Origin: Zoogloeaceae bacterium
GTDB taxonomy: Bacteria; Pseudomonadota; Gammaproteobacteria; Burkholderiales; Rhodocyclaceae
Length of the DNA: 12,230 nt
Assembly (NCBI GenBank): GCA_031259605.1
Contig: JAIRLE010000131.1
Coordinates: 1-12,230, forward strand
Direction of reading: 5' to 3'
Made by a program: the position numbers and the translations under genes. The notes beneath the pieces are model-generated. The model did no database searches and was not told where the DNA came from. It saw only the letters and a program-made list of their open reading frames with translations. This document shows, piece after piece, positions 1-6,441 of this stretch; the first letter of the stretch is position 1; the number at the start of each line of letters is the position of its first letter.

Positions 1-165
1 GGTTCGGCGGAACTGGCGGCGGTCTGCGCCCTGCTCGGCAGGATTCCCACCCCGGCGGAGTATCTGGCGCAAGTCGAAATCGTCAACGAAAAAGCCGCCG
101 ACATCTACCGCTACATGAACTTCGACCGGATCGAAGCGTTTACGCAGGCTGCGGAGACGGTATAG
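1..165 (+). CDS. acnB: Aconitate hydratase B, C-terminal end (partial)
   Basis: The first 54 codons, read from base 1 and ending at TAG 163-165, are the carboxy end of a gene that starts outside the window. The peptide opens GSAELAAVCALLGRIPTPAEY and continues into a DIYRYMNF segment. These match the C-terminal end of bacterial AcnB (the 2-methylisocitrate dehydratase/aconitase B family), where GSAELAA, the L-G-K/R-x-PTP-EY stretch and the YRYLNF stretch are conserved. AcnB isomerises citrate and isocitrate in the cytosolic TCA cycle using a [4Fe-4S] cluster; the cluster ligands and active site lie upstream and cannot be checked. The ending looks intact. There is no obvious functional link to the next operon, which starts 590 bp downstream after a repeat-filled gap. 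No strong intrinsic terminator follows the stop. Confidence 0.93.
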   Translation, partial: GSAELAAVCALLGRIPTPAEYLAQVEIVNEKAADIYRYMNFDRIEAFTQAAETV

Positions 166-259
166 ATTGATTGCGATCGTCCGGGCGCGGCAAGCGCGAC
201 AATCCATCCCCATCGCCGCCATTCTCCGGAGCAAAGCCCTGCGGCAAGCCATGCGGCGG
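166..259. other. acnB downstream spacer, no gene seen
   Basis: This is non-coding spacer between the acnB stop and the edge of repeat copy A. It holds a short GC-rich inverted repeat (CGCG, five bases, CGCG, around 196-208) but no following T-run, so I do not call it a terminator. No credible reading frame with a ribosome binding site is present. Confidence 0.5.
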
Positions 260-415
260 GCAAGAAATTAGCGGCAGACCTTCAGGGCTGCTGGTCCAAC
301 GTCGGGGTTCTCTCCCCTCGAGAATGGCTACGGTCGAAACCCTGGCCGTAAGAATGGGGTTCCAACCTTCGCGCCTTTCTTACGGGCGGGGTTTCAAACC
401 GGAGTTGGTTTTACG

Positions 416-635
416 ATGAATGTCATCATCGTATTTTCGGTTCGCGCTGCCGCTTGGCGGGAAAGAGCGTACCCACGGCAAAGCCGCAAAAATCAGGGTG
501 TCTGGAACAACGCGCCCAAGCGCAATATCCTCTCCCGGCGCTAAAGCGCCCCCTCTCCCGCAAAAGCGGGAAAGGGGGAAAACCTTGCGCCTTTCTCTCT
601 TCCACGCAGTGGGTGAAGGAAAAACGGGCATTCAT
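416..635. repeat. Inverted-repeat-bounded module in copy A (220 bp)
   Basis: The segment starts ATGAATGTCATCATCG and ends CGGGCATTCAT, so its ends are inverted copies of ATGAATG(C/T)C. Its first 42 or so bases (through GTTCGCGCTGCCGCTTG) match the left end, on the plus strand, of the 86-bp module at 8826-8911. Its last bases match the right end of that module. Module 1 lies to the left of this module in copy A but to the right in copy B. Relative to module 1 and the outer flank, the module is therefore inverted between the two copies. Copy A also carries roughly 134 bp of interior sequence not seen in copy B. No recombinase gene is visible in the window. Confidence 0.7.
537..578 (+). repeat. 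Tandem hairpins inside module 2
   Basis: Two adjacent stem-loops are visible. The first is GGCGC-TAAA-GCGCC (537-550). The second has a perfect core CCCGC-AAAA-GCGGG (557-570), which extends outward to a 13-bp stem, 549-561 against 566-578, with one C/A mismatch. The two share bases 549-550 and so may compete. A comparable CTCTCCCGC/GCGG hairpin occurs in the copy B module near 8873-8895, so the fold appears conserved although the loop and length differ. No T-run follows, so this is not a typical intrinsic terminator. Confidence 0.55.
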
Positions 636-648
636 GCGATTGCCCTGG

Positions 649-755
649 CCTGCCCGATTCCTGATTCCTGATTCCGTCCTCCTGCGTTATCATTGCAGTC
701 CTTGCAAACGGCGGCAGCGCGCAATGCTTTTTAAACTCTGGACAAAAGGAATGAA
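649..755 (+). promoter_or_regulatory. Leader of the nine-gene operon, with ribosome binding site
   Basis: This is the only non-coding stretch between repeat copy A and the first ACP gene, so a promoter for the operon may lie here or inside the repeat. I see no convincing sigma-70 pair; TTGCAA at 702-707 has only a weak AT-rich partner downstream near 725-736. A small inverted repeat TTGCA-five bases-TGCAA spans 693-707. The ribosome binding site AAAGGA (745-750), 5 bases before ATG 756, is clear. It rules out the ATG at 751, which meets a stop after one further codon. Confidence 0.4.
656..675 (+). repeat. Short tandem heptamer, GATTCCT x2.9
   Basis: The heptamer GATTCCT occurs at 656-662 and 663-669 and is followed by the truncated GATTCC at 670-675. 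It lies just outside repeat copy A and about 80 bp upstream of the first operon gene. It could be a slippage tract or a scar. No function is evident. Confidence 0.75.
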
Positions 756-1022
756 ATGACAACGGGGACACTGCTTCAGGAAGTCAAGGCGTTCATCATC
801 GAAACGCTGGATTTGGAAGACGTCGCGCCCGCCGACATCGACGATGACGCGCCGCTCTTCGGCGAGGGTCTAGGACTGGATTCCATCGATTCGCTGGAAC
901 TGGGCGTTGGCCTGCAAAAACGCTACGGCTTGAAAATTTCGACGGAATCCGAGGAAACACGCCAGATATTCGCCTCCGCACGCGCCCTTGCCGACTTCAT
1001 CGCCGCCCACAGGACCCAATGA
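756..1022 (+). CDS. Acyl carrier protein 1 (aryl-polyene type)
   Basis: This is an 88-residue acidic ACP. The phosphopantetheine site is the LGLDSIDSLEL stretch, with Ser43 as the predicted attachment residue. It follows the usual acidic helix I (residues 5-20) and a DDDAPLF loop, and the C-terminal part has the expected helix ending near residue 84. In the cytosol such a protein would carry the aryl starter or growing polyene chain as a thioester on its prosthetic arm. The start is set by AAAGGA 5 bases upstream. The stop overlaps the next ACP start in an ATGA junction (1019-1022), implying translational coupling. Two consecutive, dissimilar ACPs followed by a COG4648 protein and an AMP ligase is the characteristic order of aryl polyene clusters. 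The ACP assignment is firm; the pathway rests on context. Confidence 0.9.
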   Translation: MTTGTLLQEVKAFIIETLDLEDVAPADIDDDAPLFGEGLGLDSIDSLELGVGLQKRYGLKISTESEETRQIFASARALADFIAAHRTQ

Positions 1023-1291
1023 GCGCAACAAGAGAAAACGGCATGGACAAAGAAGCCGCATACGCCCTGATCGCCAAATTGCTGACCGATCTGTTCGACA
1101 TTCCTCCGGAAAGAATCACTCTGGAAGCGGATCTGTACCGCGATCTCGACATCGACAGCATCGATGCCGTCGATCTGGCCATTGAACTCAAAAAACGTAC
1201 CGGGCGGCAGATCTCCCCGGAAGAATTCAAGGAAATCCGCAGCGTGGGCGACATCGTCCGCGCGTATCTTGCGCCGCCGCAGGAAAATTGA
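1019..1291 (+). CDS. Acyl carrier protein 2 (aryl-polyene type)
   Basis: This is a second ACP of 90 residues, clearly different from the first. The DIDSIDAVDLAIEL motif places the phosphopantetheinyl serine at residue 47, and the ending PEEFKEIRSVGDIVRAYL is typical of ACP helix IV. The ATG at 1019 overlaps the previous stop (ATGA). An internal ATG at 1043 would give 82 residues starting MDKEAAY, closer to the usual ACP length, but its upstream Shine-Dalgarno match is weak. I keep 1019 for the coupling and treat 1043 as a real alternative. Aryl polyene systems usually use two ACPs, one of which may be dedicated to priming or elongation; the sequence does not show which. The gene overlaps the next start in TGATG. 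Confidence 0.88.
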   Translation: MSATRENGMDKEAAYALIAKLLTDLFDIPPERITLEADLYRDLDIDSIDAVDLAIELKKRTGRQISPEEFKEIRSVGDIVRAYLAPPQEN

Positions 1292-1905
1292 TGCCCGGAT
1301 GGTTCGTCTTCGCCCTGGGATTCTTGCTGCCGCTGTTTTTCTGGCTTTGTCGCTTGCAGGACTGGCCATTCTGGTGGTGCGGCGTCCTGTTGCTGCCGCT
1401 GGCATGGCCGCGACGCGGCGGGCAAGGAAAAACCGGGGGTTTTTCCGTGTTTTCCCTCTTGCCGCGCCCGCTGCGATGTCTCCCAGGCTGTCTTGTCGCC
1501 CTTCTGGGTCTGGCGGCAATTTTCTGGCGCAGCAGCCTTTCCCTCCAGTTCTATCCGGTGCTGGTCAACTTGATGTTTCTTCTCATTTTCGCCTTCAGCC
1601 TCACGCAGGAACAAAGCCTGATTGAGCGTCTGGCGCGGCGCTTCGAACCTGGCCTGCCGGAATCCGGCGTACGCTACACGCGCCGGGTGACCAAGGCCTG
1701 GTGCCTGTTCTTTATCGTCAATGGCGCGATTTCGCTGTGGAGCATCCATGCCGGGGAAAAAACCTGGGCGATCTACAACGGTCTCGTCGCCTATCTGCTG
1801 ATGGGACTGATGTTCGTCGGCGAATGGCTGATTCGCCGCCATGTGCGGCGGCGCGCGCAAAATGCCGCCCGCACCGCCGCGCCAGGGGAAACATCCCATG
1901 TCTGA
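1291..1905 (+). CDS. Polytopic inner-membrane protein, COG4648 type
   Basis: This 204-residue protein has about six predicted membrane segments (roughly residues 3-20, 26-40, 62-80, 86-104, 137-154 and 163-183) and a basic, Arg-rich tail. The stretch YPVLVNLMFLLIFAFSL, followed by ERLAR and then YTRRVTKAW, matches the small membrane proteins placed between the ACPs and the acyl ligase in aryl polyene clusters. Their biochemical role is not established; scaffolding of the synthase at the inner membrane is a guess. ATG 1291 is chosen over TTG 1288 because it forms a TGATG overlap and has AGGA at 1281-1284. The 3' end overlaps the next gene by 8 bp. Confidence 0.78.
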   Translation: MPGWFVFALGFLLPLFFWLCRLQDWPFWWCGVLLLPLAWPRRGGQGKTGGFSVFSLLPRPLRCLPGCLVALLGLAAIFWRSSLSLQFYPVLVNLMFLLIFAFSLTQEQSLIERLARRFEPGLPESGVRYTRRVTKAWCLFFIVNGAISLWSIHAGEKTWAIYNGLVAYLLMGLMFVGEWLIRRHVRRRAQNAARTAAPGETSHV

Positions 1906-3646
1906 AGCCTTTCTGCGTGACTTTGCGCGTTACTGCCCGCTGGCGAACGCCACTGACCGTCATGTCGTGATCTACCGGAATGGACATCCCGTTTTCCACG
2001 CGGACTTTCGGCGCGACATCGCGCTGGCGCGACAGGCGCTGGCGGGTCTGGAGACGGTCTTGCTCGCTGACCGCCCCACTGTCGCGCTGTACGAGCCAGA
2101 CGTTTATGCCTTCACGGTCTGGCTGTTGGCGGCATGGTCGCTGGGCATGATGGTCGCCTTGATGGGCGACGATCTGCCCGCAACGCGCAAGGCGCTGGCA
2201 CTGCCCTGGATTGGACGCGAACATCCAGCAAACGCTATATCTAATTGGCATGCCGCGACGCGCACCTCGCGTGTCTTGCGTGTGAATTCCGTCCATCCCG
2301 GCCTCACGTTGTTTACTTCCGGATCGACCGGCAAACCCACGCCTGTCGAAAAAACCCTCGCGCAGGCGCGCGCCGAAAGCCAGATGCTGGAAGCCGCCTT
2401 CGGCGCGCTGCTCACGCCGGACACTCGTTACGTCAGCAGCGTACCGCATCCACACATGTACGGTCTGACGTTCTTCATCCTCTGGCCACTGCTTTTTGCC
2501 CGGCCCTGCGTGGCGGAAAGACTCTGTTATCCCGAAGACCTCGAACGCTTGCCTGCCGCGGATTACCTGTTCGTCACCTCGCCCACCTTCCTGAAACACC
2601 TGACGGATGCTTCGCCAGGACTTGCGCCACACACGCGCTGGCGGCTGGCAATCTCGGCGGGCAGCCCGCTTGCCGCCGAAATCGCCGCCAGCAGCGCGAC
2701 GTTTTTGCAAGCGCCGCTGATCGAAATCTACGGCAGCACGGAAACCGGCGCGGCGGCGTACCGCCGTGGCACAGCGCCCTGGCAGCCCCTGCCCGGCGTG
2801 CGCTTCAGTCTGGAGGCCGCCACTTCCCGCCTGCGGATTCATTCGCCCGCACTGTCTGTAGCCGAACGCGAAAGCGGCTTTCTCTCCGGCGACCTTGTAC
2901 GCCTGGATGAACAGGGCGGCGGACTGGAACTTCTGGGTCGCGCCGACCGGCTGGTCAAAATCGGCGAAAAAAGAATTTCCCTGACACAGATCGAACAGGA
3001 ACTCGTCCGCCTGCCCGAAATCGATAACGCGCGCATCGTGCCGCTTCAACATGAACAGGAAGGCGGGCGGCTCGTCCTCGGCGCGGCGGCCATCCTGACG
3101 CCAGTGGGCGAGGCGCGCAAAAGAAACCTTGGCAAGGCGCGTTTCGACCGTTTCCTGCGCGCCGCGTTGCGCGATCAGATTGAAGCCGTCGCCCTGCCGC
3201 GCCGCTGGCGCTACGTGACGACACTGCCGACCAATGACATGGGCAAGTCAACGCACGACGGCCTCGGACGCCTGTTCGCGCCCGCCCTGCCGCACGCATT
3301 CTGTCTGGCGCAAGAGCAGGACGCAAGCATCGGCAGGGCGCGCCTGCAATTGCGCTGCGCGCCGAACCTCGTCTGGTTCGACGGTCACTTTCCCGATTTG
3401 CCCGTGCTGCCCGGCGTGGTGCAAATCGACTGGGCGGCGCACTTCGCGCGCCTGCATTTCGGCCTTGACCTCCAAAGCGCCCCGATAACCCGCATGAGCG
3501 GCCTCAAATTTCAGCACCTGATCCGCCCCAACGACGCGCCCTGTCTCGACCTTATCTGGCGTCCCGGAAAACAGGAACTGGAATTCGCCTACACGCTGGC
3601 GGAAATCCCCTGTTCGCGGGGAACGCTGATTTTGCGCAAGGTTTGA
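1898..3646 (+). CDS. AMP-forming acyl/aryl ligase fused to FabA/FabZ-like dehydratase
   Basis: The 582-residue product has two parts. Residues 1 to about 460 form an ANL-superfamily adenylating enzyme: TSGSTGKP phosphate loop (140-147), YGSTE (278-282), SGDLVRL, the hinge GRADRLVKIGEKR, and a C-terminal NDMGK whose Lys450 sits where the adenylation lysine is expected. It should activate an aryl or acyl acid with ATP and load it on an ACP or CoA. Residues from about 475 form a hot-dog domain with GHFPDLPVLPG; His497 and Asp511 lie 14 residues apart, the spacing of the FabA/FabZ dyad, so 3-hydroxyacyl-ACP dehydration is predicted. In the E. coli aryl polyene cluster these activities are, as I recall, on separate proteins. 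ATG 1898 is chosen because AGGGGA (1884-1889) precedes it; an upstream in-frame ATG at 1841 lies inside the previous gene. Confidence 0.87.
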   Translation: MSEAFLRDFARYCPLANATDRHVVIYRNGHPVFHADFRRDIALARQALAGLETVLLADRPTVALYEPDVYAFTVWLLAAWSLGMMVALMGDDLPATRKALALPWIGREHPANAISNWHAATRTSRVLRVNSVHPGLTLFTSGSTGKPTPVEKTLAQARAESQMLEAAFGALLTPDTRYVSSVPHPHMYGLTFFILWPLLFARPCVAERLCYPEDLERLPAADYLFVTSPTFLKHLTDASPGLAPHTRWRLAISAGSPLAAEIAASSATFLQAPLIEIYGSTETGAAAYRRGTAPWQPLPGVRFSLEAATSRLRIHSPALSVAERESGFLSGDLVRLDEQGGGLELLGRADRLVKIGEKRISLTQIEQELVRLPEIDNARIVPLQHEQEGGRLVLGAAAILTPVGEARKRNLGKARFDRFLRAALRDQIEAVALPRRWRYVTTLPTNDMGKSTHDGLGRLFAPALPHAFCLAQEQDASIGRARLQLRCAPNLVWFDGHFPDLPVLPGVVQIDWAAHFARLHFGLDLQSAPITRMSGLKFQHLIRPNDAPCLDLIWRPGKQELEFAYTLAEIPCSRGTLILRKV

Positions 3647-3652
3647 ACGTCC

Positions 3653-4390
3653 ATGAACCTCGTCGCCCTCATCCCCGTTTTTAATCACGGCGGCAGCGTG
3701 GGCGCGGTAGTTCATGCCTTGTGCGCGCTGGGCTTGCCGGTCATCCTGGTCGATGACGGCAGCGACGCCGCCACGGCGCGTATCCTGACGGCGCTGGCCG
3801 ACAAGACGACGGACATCGCCCTCCTGCGCCACCCGGAAAATCGCGGCAAGGGTGCCGCGGTATCCTCCGGCCTCGAATATGCCGCGCGGCAATTCAGGGC
3901 CAGCCATGTCTTGCAGATCGACGCCGATGGACAGCACGATCCGGCGGCGCTGCCCGATTTCCTGCAAGCCGCCGCCGCCCGACCGGAGGCCGTCATCGTC
4001 GGTTATCCGCGTTATGACAAAAGCGTTCCCAGGGTACGGCTGTTCGGGCGTTACCTGACGCACGTCTGGGTGTGGATCAATACCCTGTCGTTGCGCATTG
4101 CCGATTCCATGTGCGGCCTGCGCGTCTATCCGCTTGAAGTCGTCATGCCGCTGCTGCCCGCGCTCTCCCACGCCAAACGCATGAGCTTCGATGTGGAAAT
4201 CCTGGTGCGCCTGGATTGGGCGGACGTGCCCATCGTCAATCTACCGGTCACGGTGCGTTATCCGGCGGATGGCCTGTCGAATTTTCGTCCCTGGCGCGAC
4301 AACCTGTGCATTTCCATCATGCACGCCCGTCTCTTTTTCGGCATGTTGCGGCGTATGCCGCGTTTGCTGCGCCGACGGCGGGAGAAATAA
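3653..4390 (+). CDS. Family 2 glycosyltransferase
   Basis: This is a 245-residue GT-A fold, dolichyl-phosphate-mannose-synthase-like glycosyltransferase. It shows an N-terminal ALIPVFNHG strand, VDDGS at 33-37, the NRGKGAA segment at 63-69 and the DADGQHD metal-binding motif at 90-96 (DxD at 90-92). A CGLRVYP segment and a polar LSNFRPWRDN region follow. There is no obvious transmembrane helix, but the last 20 residues are very Arg-rich and could bind membrane. It would transfer a sugar from a nucleotide donor to a lipid or to the polyene product at the cytoplasmic face. Homologous aryl polyene clusters often carry a glycosyltransferase fused to an acyltransferase; here the two are separate genes with a 3-bp gap. 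The start has only a weak AAGG upstream. Confidence 0.88.
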   Translation: MNLVALIPVFNHGGSVGAVVHALCALGLPVILVDDGSDAATARILTALADKTTDIALLRHPENRGKGAAVSSGLEYAARQFRASHVLQIDADGQHDPAALPDFLQAAAARPEAVIVGYPRYDKSVPRVRLFGRYLTHVWVWINTLSLRIADSMCGLRVYPLEVVMPLLPALSHAKRMSFDVEILVRLDWADVPIVNLPVTVRYPADGLSNFRPWRDNLCISIMHARLFFGMLRRMPRLLRRRREK

Positions 4391-4393
4391 AAC

Positions 4394-5329
4394 ATGCACT
4401 GGGCAAGAATCGGCGAAGCCGGATTCATCGGCGGCATGCGTTTCCTGTTCCTGGTATATCGCTATCTTGGCGCGTGGCCGTTCCGCCTGTTTCTTTTTTT
4501 CGTCATTTCCTGGTTCTTCGTCACACGCCCGCTGGCGCGCCGCGCTTCAAGGGAATATCTGCGGCGCCTCTACGCCAGTAGCGGACAAACGACGCCCGCG
4601 CCGACACGACAAAACAGTTTTCGCCACTTCCTGCGCTTTGGCGAAACGCTGCTGGACAAGATGCTCGCCTATGACGATAACCTGAAAATCCCCTACCGGA
4701 TAGAAGGGGAGCAGGCGGTATTGGAACGAATCGCGGAAAAACGCGGCGTGTTGCTGATTACCGCGCACCTGGGCAACCTTGAGCTTTGCCGTTGCCTCAC
4801 GCGCGTCCGTCCGCACATCGACATCAAACTGACGGTGCTGGTCTACACGCGCCACGCCCGGCGTTTCAACCAGATGCTCAATGCCTTGAACCCGGCGCTG
4901 GCGCTCGATCTCATCCAGGTGGACAGCATTGACTTCACCACCGCGATGCTGCTTTCGGAACGCGTCGCGGCGGGCGGCATGGTGGTCATCGCCGGCGACC
5001 GCGTTCCTGTCGATTTGCGCGCCGCCGCCGACGCCACCCTCGCCTTGCCCTTCCTGGGCGCGCCCGCGCGTTTTCCCATCGGCCCCTATGTGCTTGCCGC
5101 CGCGCTGGGGTGTCCGGTATTTATGCTCTTCAGCGCCCGGCGCGGCGATACCTTCCTGGTCACGCTTCATCCGCTGGCCGAGCGCATCCTCCTGCCGCGC
5201 CGCGAGCGCCAGAAGGCCATCCTGCCCTACGCGCAGCGCTATGTCGCCGCATTGACCGAGGAATGCCGGAAAAATCCCCTGCAATGGTTCAACTTCTTTC
5301 CGTTCTGGCAGCAGACTTCCGGCCCATGA
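4394..5329 (+). CDS. LpxL-like lysophospholipid acyltransferase
   Basis: This is a 311-residue member of the LpxL/HtrB branch of the PlsC acyltransferase superfamily. One N-terminal hydrophobic segment (about 28-43) would anchor it in the inner membrane. The catalytic H-x4-E motif is AHLGNLE, with His125 and Glu130. The AGDRVPVD block (GDR at 201-203) and the FPIGPYVLAAALGCPVF block correspond to the acceptor and substrate-binding motifs of the family. It probably transfers an acyl or polyene chain from ACP to a glycosyl or lipid acceptor, anchoring the product. GGAGAA (4381-4386), 7 bases upstream, supports ATG 4394. Only 3 bp separate it from the glycosyltransferase, suggesting that the two act together, as in fused homologues. 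Confidence 0.85.
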   Translation: MHWARIGEAGFIGGMRFLFLVYRYLGAWPFRLFLFFVISWFFVTRPLARRASREYLRRLYASSGQTTPAPTRQNSFRHFLRFGETLLDKMLAYDDNLKIPYRIEGEQAVLERIAEKRGVLLITAHLGNLELCRCLTRVRPHIDIKLTVLVYTRHARRFNQMLNALNPALALDLIQVDSIDFTTAMLLSERVAAGGMVVIAGDRVPVDLRAAADATLALPFLGAPARFPIGPYVLAAALGCPVFMLFSARRGDTFLVTLHPLAERILLPRRERQKAILPYAQRYVAALTEECRKNPLQWFNFFPFWQQTSGP

Positions 5330-5356
5330 ACGCTTTCTTGAGATGAGAATCCAACG

Positions 5357-5782
5357 ATGAAGACGCCGCAAAGCCGCTGGCAGGAAAGCGTGACGCTGAA
5401 CATTCCCTTCCACGACCTCGATCCGATGGAAATCTGCTGGCACGGGCATTATGCGCGCTATTTCGAGCTGGCGCGCGTGGCCCTGTTGCGCTCCATCGGC
5501 TACGATTACCCGCAAATGCGGGAATCGGGCTATGCTTGGCCGGTGATTGAAATGTTCATCCGCTATATCCAGCCGCTCAATTACCGGCAAGAAATCGAAG
5601 TCAAGGCATTTTTGACGGAATGGGAAAACCGGTTGAAAATCGAGTATCTGATTCTCGATTGCGCCAGCGGAAAACGCCTCACTCGCGGTCATACCATGCA
5701 GGTCGCGGTGGATATGCGCATACGGGAAATGTGCCTGGAAAGTCCTGCCATCCTCTTTGAAAAACTGGGTCTTCTTCAATGA
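5357..5782 (+). CDS. YbgC/4-hydroxybenzoyl-CoA-type hot-dog thioesterase
   Basis: The 141-residue protein shows the family signature HDLDPMEICWHGHYARYFELAR in shortened form: D20-x-D22, then HGHY at 29-32 and FELAR at 36-40, equivalent to the DxDxxG-NY-ExAR motif in which the Asp is catalytic. Length matches single hot-dog acyl-CoA thioesterases. It would hydrolyse acyl- or aryl-thioesters on ACP or CoA, either releasing product or proofreading misprimed carrier proteins. Aryl polyene clusters regularly encode such an enzyme between the acyltransferase and the LolA gene, matching this position. It starts 27 bp after the previous gene, the largest gap in the operon apart from one possible exporter start, with a weak TGAGAA site. 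Its stop overlaps the next start in ATGA (5779-5782). Confidence 0.87.
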   Translation: MKTPQSRWQESVTLNIPFHDLDPMEICWHGHYARYFELARVALLRSIGYDYPQMRESGYAWPVIEMFIRYIQPLNYRQEIEVKAFLTEWENRLKIEYLILDCASGKRLTRGHTMQVAVDMRIREMCLESPAILFEKLGLLQ

Positions 5783-6402
5783 ATCCTCTTGCCGCCACCT
5801 CTGGACGTATCGCCATTCTCCTGCTGCTTTTCGCCGCGCCTTCACTCTGCGCCGCCGCAGACCTGTTGCAGGAAGTCGCCAACCGCCTGACGCCCTCCCC
5901 GGTGATTCGCGGTGAATTCCAGCAGACCCGCAAACTTGCCCAGATCAAGAAACCGCTGGTTTCCCATGGTCGCTTCCTGGTTGCCAGGGATTACGGCGTC
6001 ATCTGGGAAAACATCCGTCCTTTCACGCAGAGCACGCGCTTGACCCGCGATGAAATTCTCCAGACGGACGGCCAGAAAACGCTGATGAAACTCGACACAA
6101 GGAAGGAACCCGTGGTCGGAATCGTCAATGGCATTCTATTTTCGGTGCTCTCCTGTGACGTGGCGGCGCTGGCGCAAACCTTCGATTACAGCGGCAAGGC
6201 GGAAGGCAAAACCTGGCGGCTGGATTTTATTCCAAAGGACAAGGGACTTGCCCGCCTGATCAAGGCGCTGCGATTGACGGGCGAGCGCGACATCGCCAGC
6301 GTGGAAATGGAAAACGCCGCAGGCGATGTCACGCGCATCGAATTCCGGGCGCAGACCTACGCGCGGGAACTCTCGGCGGATGAGCGGGAACGCTTCGAAT
6401 GA
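5779..6402 (+). CDS. LolA-like periplasmic lipoprotein carrier protein
   Basis: The 207-residue product begins with a Sec signal peptide: a hydrophobic core at 11-20 and a likely cleavage after AAA (residue 27). It has no proper lipobox, so a soluble periplasmic protein is expected. The mature part opens with the LolA pattern GEFQQTR, then SHGRFLVARDYGVIWENIRPF. This is the open beta-barrel half that carries hydrophobic cargo in the LolA/LolB fold. In aryl polyene clusters this LolA-like protein is taken to ferry the lipid-linked pigment, not lipoproteins, across the periplasm, working with the MMPL exporter encoded next. It overlaps the thioesterase gene by 4 bp (ATGA). The true housekeeping LolA would be elsewhere. 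Confidence 0.85.
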   Translation: MNPLAATSGRIAILLLLFAAPSLCAAADLLQEVANRLTPSPVIRGEFQQTRKLAQIKKPLVSHGRFLVARDYGVIWENIRPFTQSTRLTRDEILQTDGQKTLMKLDTRKEPVVGIVNGILFSVLSCDVAALAQTFDYSGKAEGKTWRLDFIPKDKGLARLIKALRLTGERDIASVEMENAAGDVTRIEFRAQTYARELSADERERFE

Positions 6403-6441
6403 CCATTGTCCGGAAAGAAAGACCGTTCGTCCGAAGAAAAA

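Larger units (their letters stand above)
260..648 (+). repeat. Dispersed repeat, copy A (two modules)
   Basis: This is the first of three copies of an intergenic repeat in the window. Module 1 (about 260-415) begins GCAAGAAATTAGCG and carries a degenerate CAGACC-TTCA-GGGCTG hairpin, the block CTCTCCCCTCGAGAATGGCT, and the block CTTTCTTACGGGCGGGGTTTC. Both blocks recur in copy B in reverse complement, and the first recurs in copy C. Module 2 (416-635) is bounded by inverted ATGAATG ends. A further short match, GCATTCATGCG followed by a GCCCTG, extends to about 648 and is also present beside copy B. No transposase or other credible protein is encoded. The element fills most of the gap between acnB and the acyl carrier protein operon. 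Its function is unknown; a non-autonomous mobile or REP/MITE-like element is the best description. Confidence 0.8.

Noticed and set aside
260..648. Possible CRISPR array, suggested by GGTTTCAAACC-like palindromes and repeated blocks
   Set aside because: Copies are kilobases apart, with no regularly spaced short repeats or unique spacers and no cas genes.
171..759. Several short open frames in the acnB downstream gap
   Set aside because: They run through the dispersed repeat and its hairpins, have no consistent start signals, and differ between copies. They are treated as non-coding.
1841..1897. Upstream in-frame start for the ligase at 1841
   Set aside because: It lies within the coding sequence of the membrane protein and has no ribosome binding site, whereas ATG 1898 has AGGGGA 8 bases upstream and a typical N-terminus.
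1718..3052. Minus-strand open frame of 444 codons
   Set aside because: It is antisense to the ligase-dehydratase gene with clear ANL motifs; the open frame is a by-product of high GC content.
5326..5346. Six-codon frame (MNAFLR) overlapping the acyltransferase stop in ATGA
   Set aside because: It could couple translation to the thioesterase gene 10 bp further on, but it is too short to distinguish from chance and has no supporting conservation.
4547..5845. Minus-strand open frame of 432 codons
   Set aside because: It is antisense to the acyltransferase and thioesterase genes, which have catalytic motifs and ribosome binding sites; no domain is visible in the antisense product.
5779..6402. 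Interpretation as the housekeeping LolA of lipoprotein sorting
   Set aside because: Position between a pathway thioesterase and an MMPL exporter fits the LolA-like carriers of aryl polyene clusters better; no lolB or other sorting gene is nearby.
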